A DNA stretch of 6,235 nucleotides from an uncultured Nitrosomonadales bacterium (GTDB lineage: Bacteria > Pseudomonadota > Gammaproteobacteria > Burkholderiales > Gallionellaceae). The translations under genes were made by a program, and so were the position numbers. Under the pieces are notes generated by a model. It ran no database searches. It was not told where the DNA came from and saw nothing but the letters and a program-made list of their open reading frames with translations. Shown piece after piece: positions 5,326 to 6,235 of the stretch (positions within the stretch are counted from its first letter, which is position 1; each line of letters starts with the position of its first letter). The stretch lies in NCBI GenBank assembly GCA_903934275.1, contig CAIZNF010000549.1:1-6235 (forward strand). The letters run 5' to 3'.

Positions 5326-5439
5326 ATGGAATGGGCGGACAACGTTGTCGAAGTGCTCTTGGCGCATAGCCCAGCCATGTCCGAGTCCCGACGCGGCAAT
5401 ACCAACACTAGTTTTTACGATACAGACTGGAAGAATTGA
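5326..5439 (+). CDS. Possible 37-codon small ORF, doubtful
   Basis: ATG at 5326 is preceded by GAGGG four bases upstream and opens a 37-codon frame beginning MEWADNVVEVLLAHSPAMSE and ending TGA at 5439. It is the only stretch in the repeat-rich intergenic region with an initiation site next to non-repetitive sequence. I do not recognise the product. The same frame stays open upstream through repeat sequence, which weakens the case. It could be a small gene, part of a decayed gene or chance. Confidence 0.2.
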   Translation: MEWADNVVEVLLAHSPAMSESRRGNTNTSFYDTDWKN

Positions 5440-5444
5440 TGTAA

Positions 5445-5464
5445 TATCCATTCGTTATCCATTC
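5445..5464 (+). promoter_or_regulatory. Tandem TATCCATTC direct repeat upstream of the hipA-like gene
   Basis: TATCCATTC occurs at 5445-5453 and again at 5456-5464, an 11-bp step close to one helical turn, ending 25 bp before the ATG at 5490. Such spacing suits binding of two protein copies on one DNA face. TATCC is also the half-site of the E. coli HipB operator, which is inverted (TATCC...GGATA), whereas here the copies are direct. Function is inferred only. Confidence 0.3.
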
Positions 5465-5489
5465 TGTTTGCTGACGCAATTATCTTAAA

Positions 5490-6122
5490 ATGGCTGCATC
5501 TTACACCGTTACTCAAATCCTAAGGGAAGGCCCGCAGCCATCCAGAGTGCTATACGAGCGGCTGGGTGTTAGCCAGCCAACGCTCTCCAGGTTAATCAAC
5601 CAGATCGGAGAATCCATTCTGCGATTTGGCAAAGCACGCCAAACTCAATACGCACTTCGGCGCAAACTCGGCTCGCACACCACATTTCCGCTTTATCGCG
5701 TCAATGCCTCCGGTAATTTGGAACAATGGGGAGCGCTCCATCCGATTATGCCTGAAGGCTATCTGGTCGAAACGTGGGCAACTCAACTTCATGAAGCGAG
5801 ATCCGATGTCCATCCGGGGCTACCTTGGTATCTGCAAGATATGCGGCCACAAGGGTTTCTGGGGCGCTCTTTTGCGCGGTTTCATGGCCCGCTACTGGGG
5901 TTGCCCACCGATTCTAATCGTTGGAGTGATGACCAAGCGCTACTTGCGTTGGCTAACACCGGATATGACTCGCCGGGGAATCTGATGGTCGGCGAAGAAT
6001 CCGCTTCTCATTTTCAGACCAACGCCCTTTTTTCCAAGTCGGATGGGGCGGAATTGCCTGTCCCGACAGAACGGAGATTGCAAGCGTACCCAGAGTTTGC
6101 TCGTCTAAACACGACGACTTAA
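5490..6122 (+). pseudogene. HipA-family toxin (YjjJ type), truncated N-terminal part
   Basis: A 210-codon frame resembling the N-terminal half of stand-alone HipA-family serine/threonine kinases of the YjjJ type, which carry their own DNA-binding domain instead of a separate HipB. Residues about 5-45 form a winged helix-turn-helix (SRVLYERLGVSQPTLSRLIN). Then come the HipA-like segments WGALHPIMPEGYLVE (80-94), LPWYLQDMRPQGFLGR (111-126) and SDDQALLALANTGYDSPGNL (146-165). Full-length members are about 430-440 residues; the C-terminal kinase lobe with the catalytic Asp is absent. Family-like sequence stops at about residue 206 (YPEFARL) and four foreign codons follow before TAA, where an IS630-like element seems to begin. 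The ATG at 5490 is the first possible start in frame (TGA at 5472) and has no Shine-Dalgarno. Confidence 0.7.
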
Positions 6123-6142
6123 ATAATGTCGCATAATTAGTT

Positions 6143-6148
6143 TATAAT
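6143..6148 (+). promoter_or_regulatory. -10 promoter element of the right-edge IS gene
   Basis: A perfect TATAAT sits in the AT-rich leader 30 bp before the ATG at 6178, with TTAAAT at 6119-6124 as a weak -35 at 18-bp spacing. The placement suits transcription of the transposase gene. Confidence 0.4.
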
Positions 6149-6177
6149 ATCGCTGTTTCCATTTGAGGGAGGCAACG

Positions 6178-6235
6178 ATGCGTAAATTGCAAATTGAGAA
6201 TGCGGAAGAGATGCGCTTGGCAATTCAGCAAGAGA
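6178..6235 (+). CDS. IS630-type transposase / helix-turn-helix ORF, N-terminal 19 codons (partial)
   Basis: The ATG at 6178 has a strong Shine-Dalgarno (GAGGGAGG at 6165-6172) and opens MRKLQIENAEEMRLAIQQE before the window ends. A start of the form MR(K/R)LxIENxxExxLAxQxEI is familiar from the helix-turn-helix ORF of IS630-type elements, where a winged HTH region follows. Only 19 residues are visible, so the family call is a recognition from the leading motif together with its position beside a TA junction. Confidence 0.55.
   Translation, partial: MRKLQIENAEEMRLAIQQE

Larger units (their letters stand above)
6108..6235 (+). mobile_element. Left end of a probable IS630-type insertion sequence
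   Basis: The break in the hipA-like frame falls right after a TA dinucleotide (6106-6107), the target that IS630/Tc1-mariner elements duplicate. The following AT-rich 70 bp begin AACACGACGACTTAAAT, contain a promoter-like TATAAT, and lead to an ORF start at 6178 that looks like the first ORF of an IS630-type element. The right end lies outside the window, so the boundary and the target duplication are inferred. Confidence 0.5.

Noticed and set aside
1..6235. tRNA or rRNA genes
   Set aside because: I saw no cloverleaf with a GGTTCRA-type T-arm and no conserved rRNA segments in the intergenic regions on either strand.

Overview
The window looks like a chromosomal piece of a betaproteobacterium, probably Nitrosomonadales (Gallionella, Sideroxydans or Nitrosomonas-like). 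This rests on moderate GC, protein style and the types of palindromic repeat; it is inference, as no rRNA or marker gene is present. Both ends are mobile or decayed DNA and the middle is an ordered respiratory or stress gene cluster.

Left edge (1-241): the terminus and first 17 codons of an IS3-type insertion sequence, reading leftward out of the window. Next to it is a C-terminal scrap of a HigB-type toxin gene, then a strong hairpin. A small three-helix membrane protein (242-523, minus strand) follows.

Core (605-3647, minus strand): five genes that read as one operon, in the order hemerythrin, DUF2249 (TusA-like fold), a roughly 12-helix NnrS/heme-copper-oxidase-like membrane protein, SirB2-like membrane protein, second hemerythrin. 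The last four are tightly packed (ATGA overlap, then gaps of 8 and 10 nt with the Shine-Dalgarno built on the upstream stop codon). The first hemerythrin is set apart by a 149-bp gap filled almost completely by a long imperfect palindrome. Hemerythrin, DUF2249 and NnrS-type proteins recur together near nitric oxide and denitrification genes, so handling of NO or O2 is the best guess. No nitrite or NO reductase gene is visible here.

A divergent plus-strand gene (3863-4759) encodes a TIGR01777/YfcH-type sugar-nucleotide-epimerase-like SDR protein. The 215-bp divergent intergenic region carries a good extended -10 promoter for the hemerythrin operon and a perfect 8-bp hairpin in its leader.

From 4760 to 5489 there is no convincing gene. 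It is an island of palindromic repeats: a 117-bp nested inverted repeat resembling a MITE, a 13-bp-stem hairpin, and a pair of inverted REP units with GTAG feet inside a larger imperfect inverted repeat.

Right edge (5490-6235): the N-terminal part of a stand-alone HipA-family toxin (YjjJ type, with a built-in helix-turn-helix), cut off after about 206 codons at a TA dinucleotide. There what looks like an IS630-type element begins, whose first ORF starts at 6178 and runs off the window. Two toxin-antitoxin remnants, each touching an insertion sequence, thus flank the conserved cluster.
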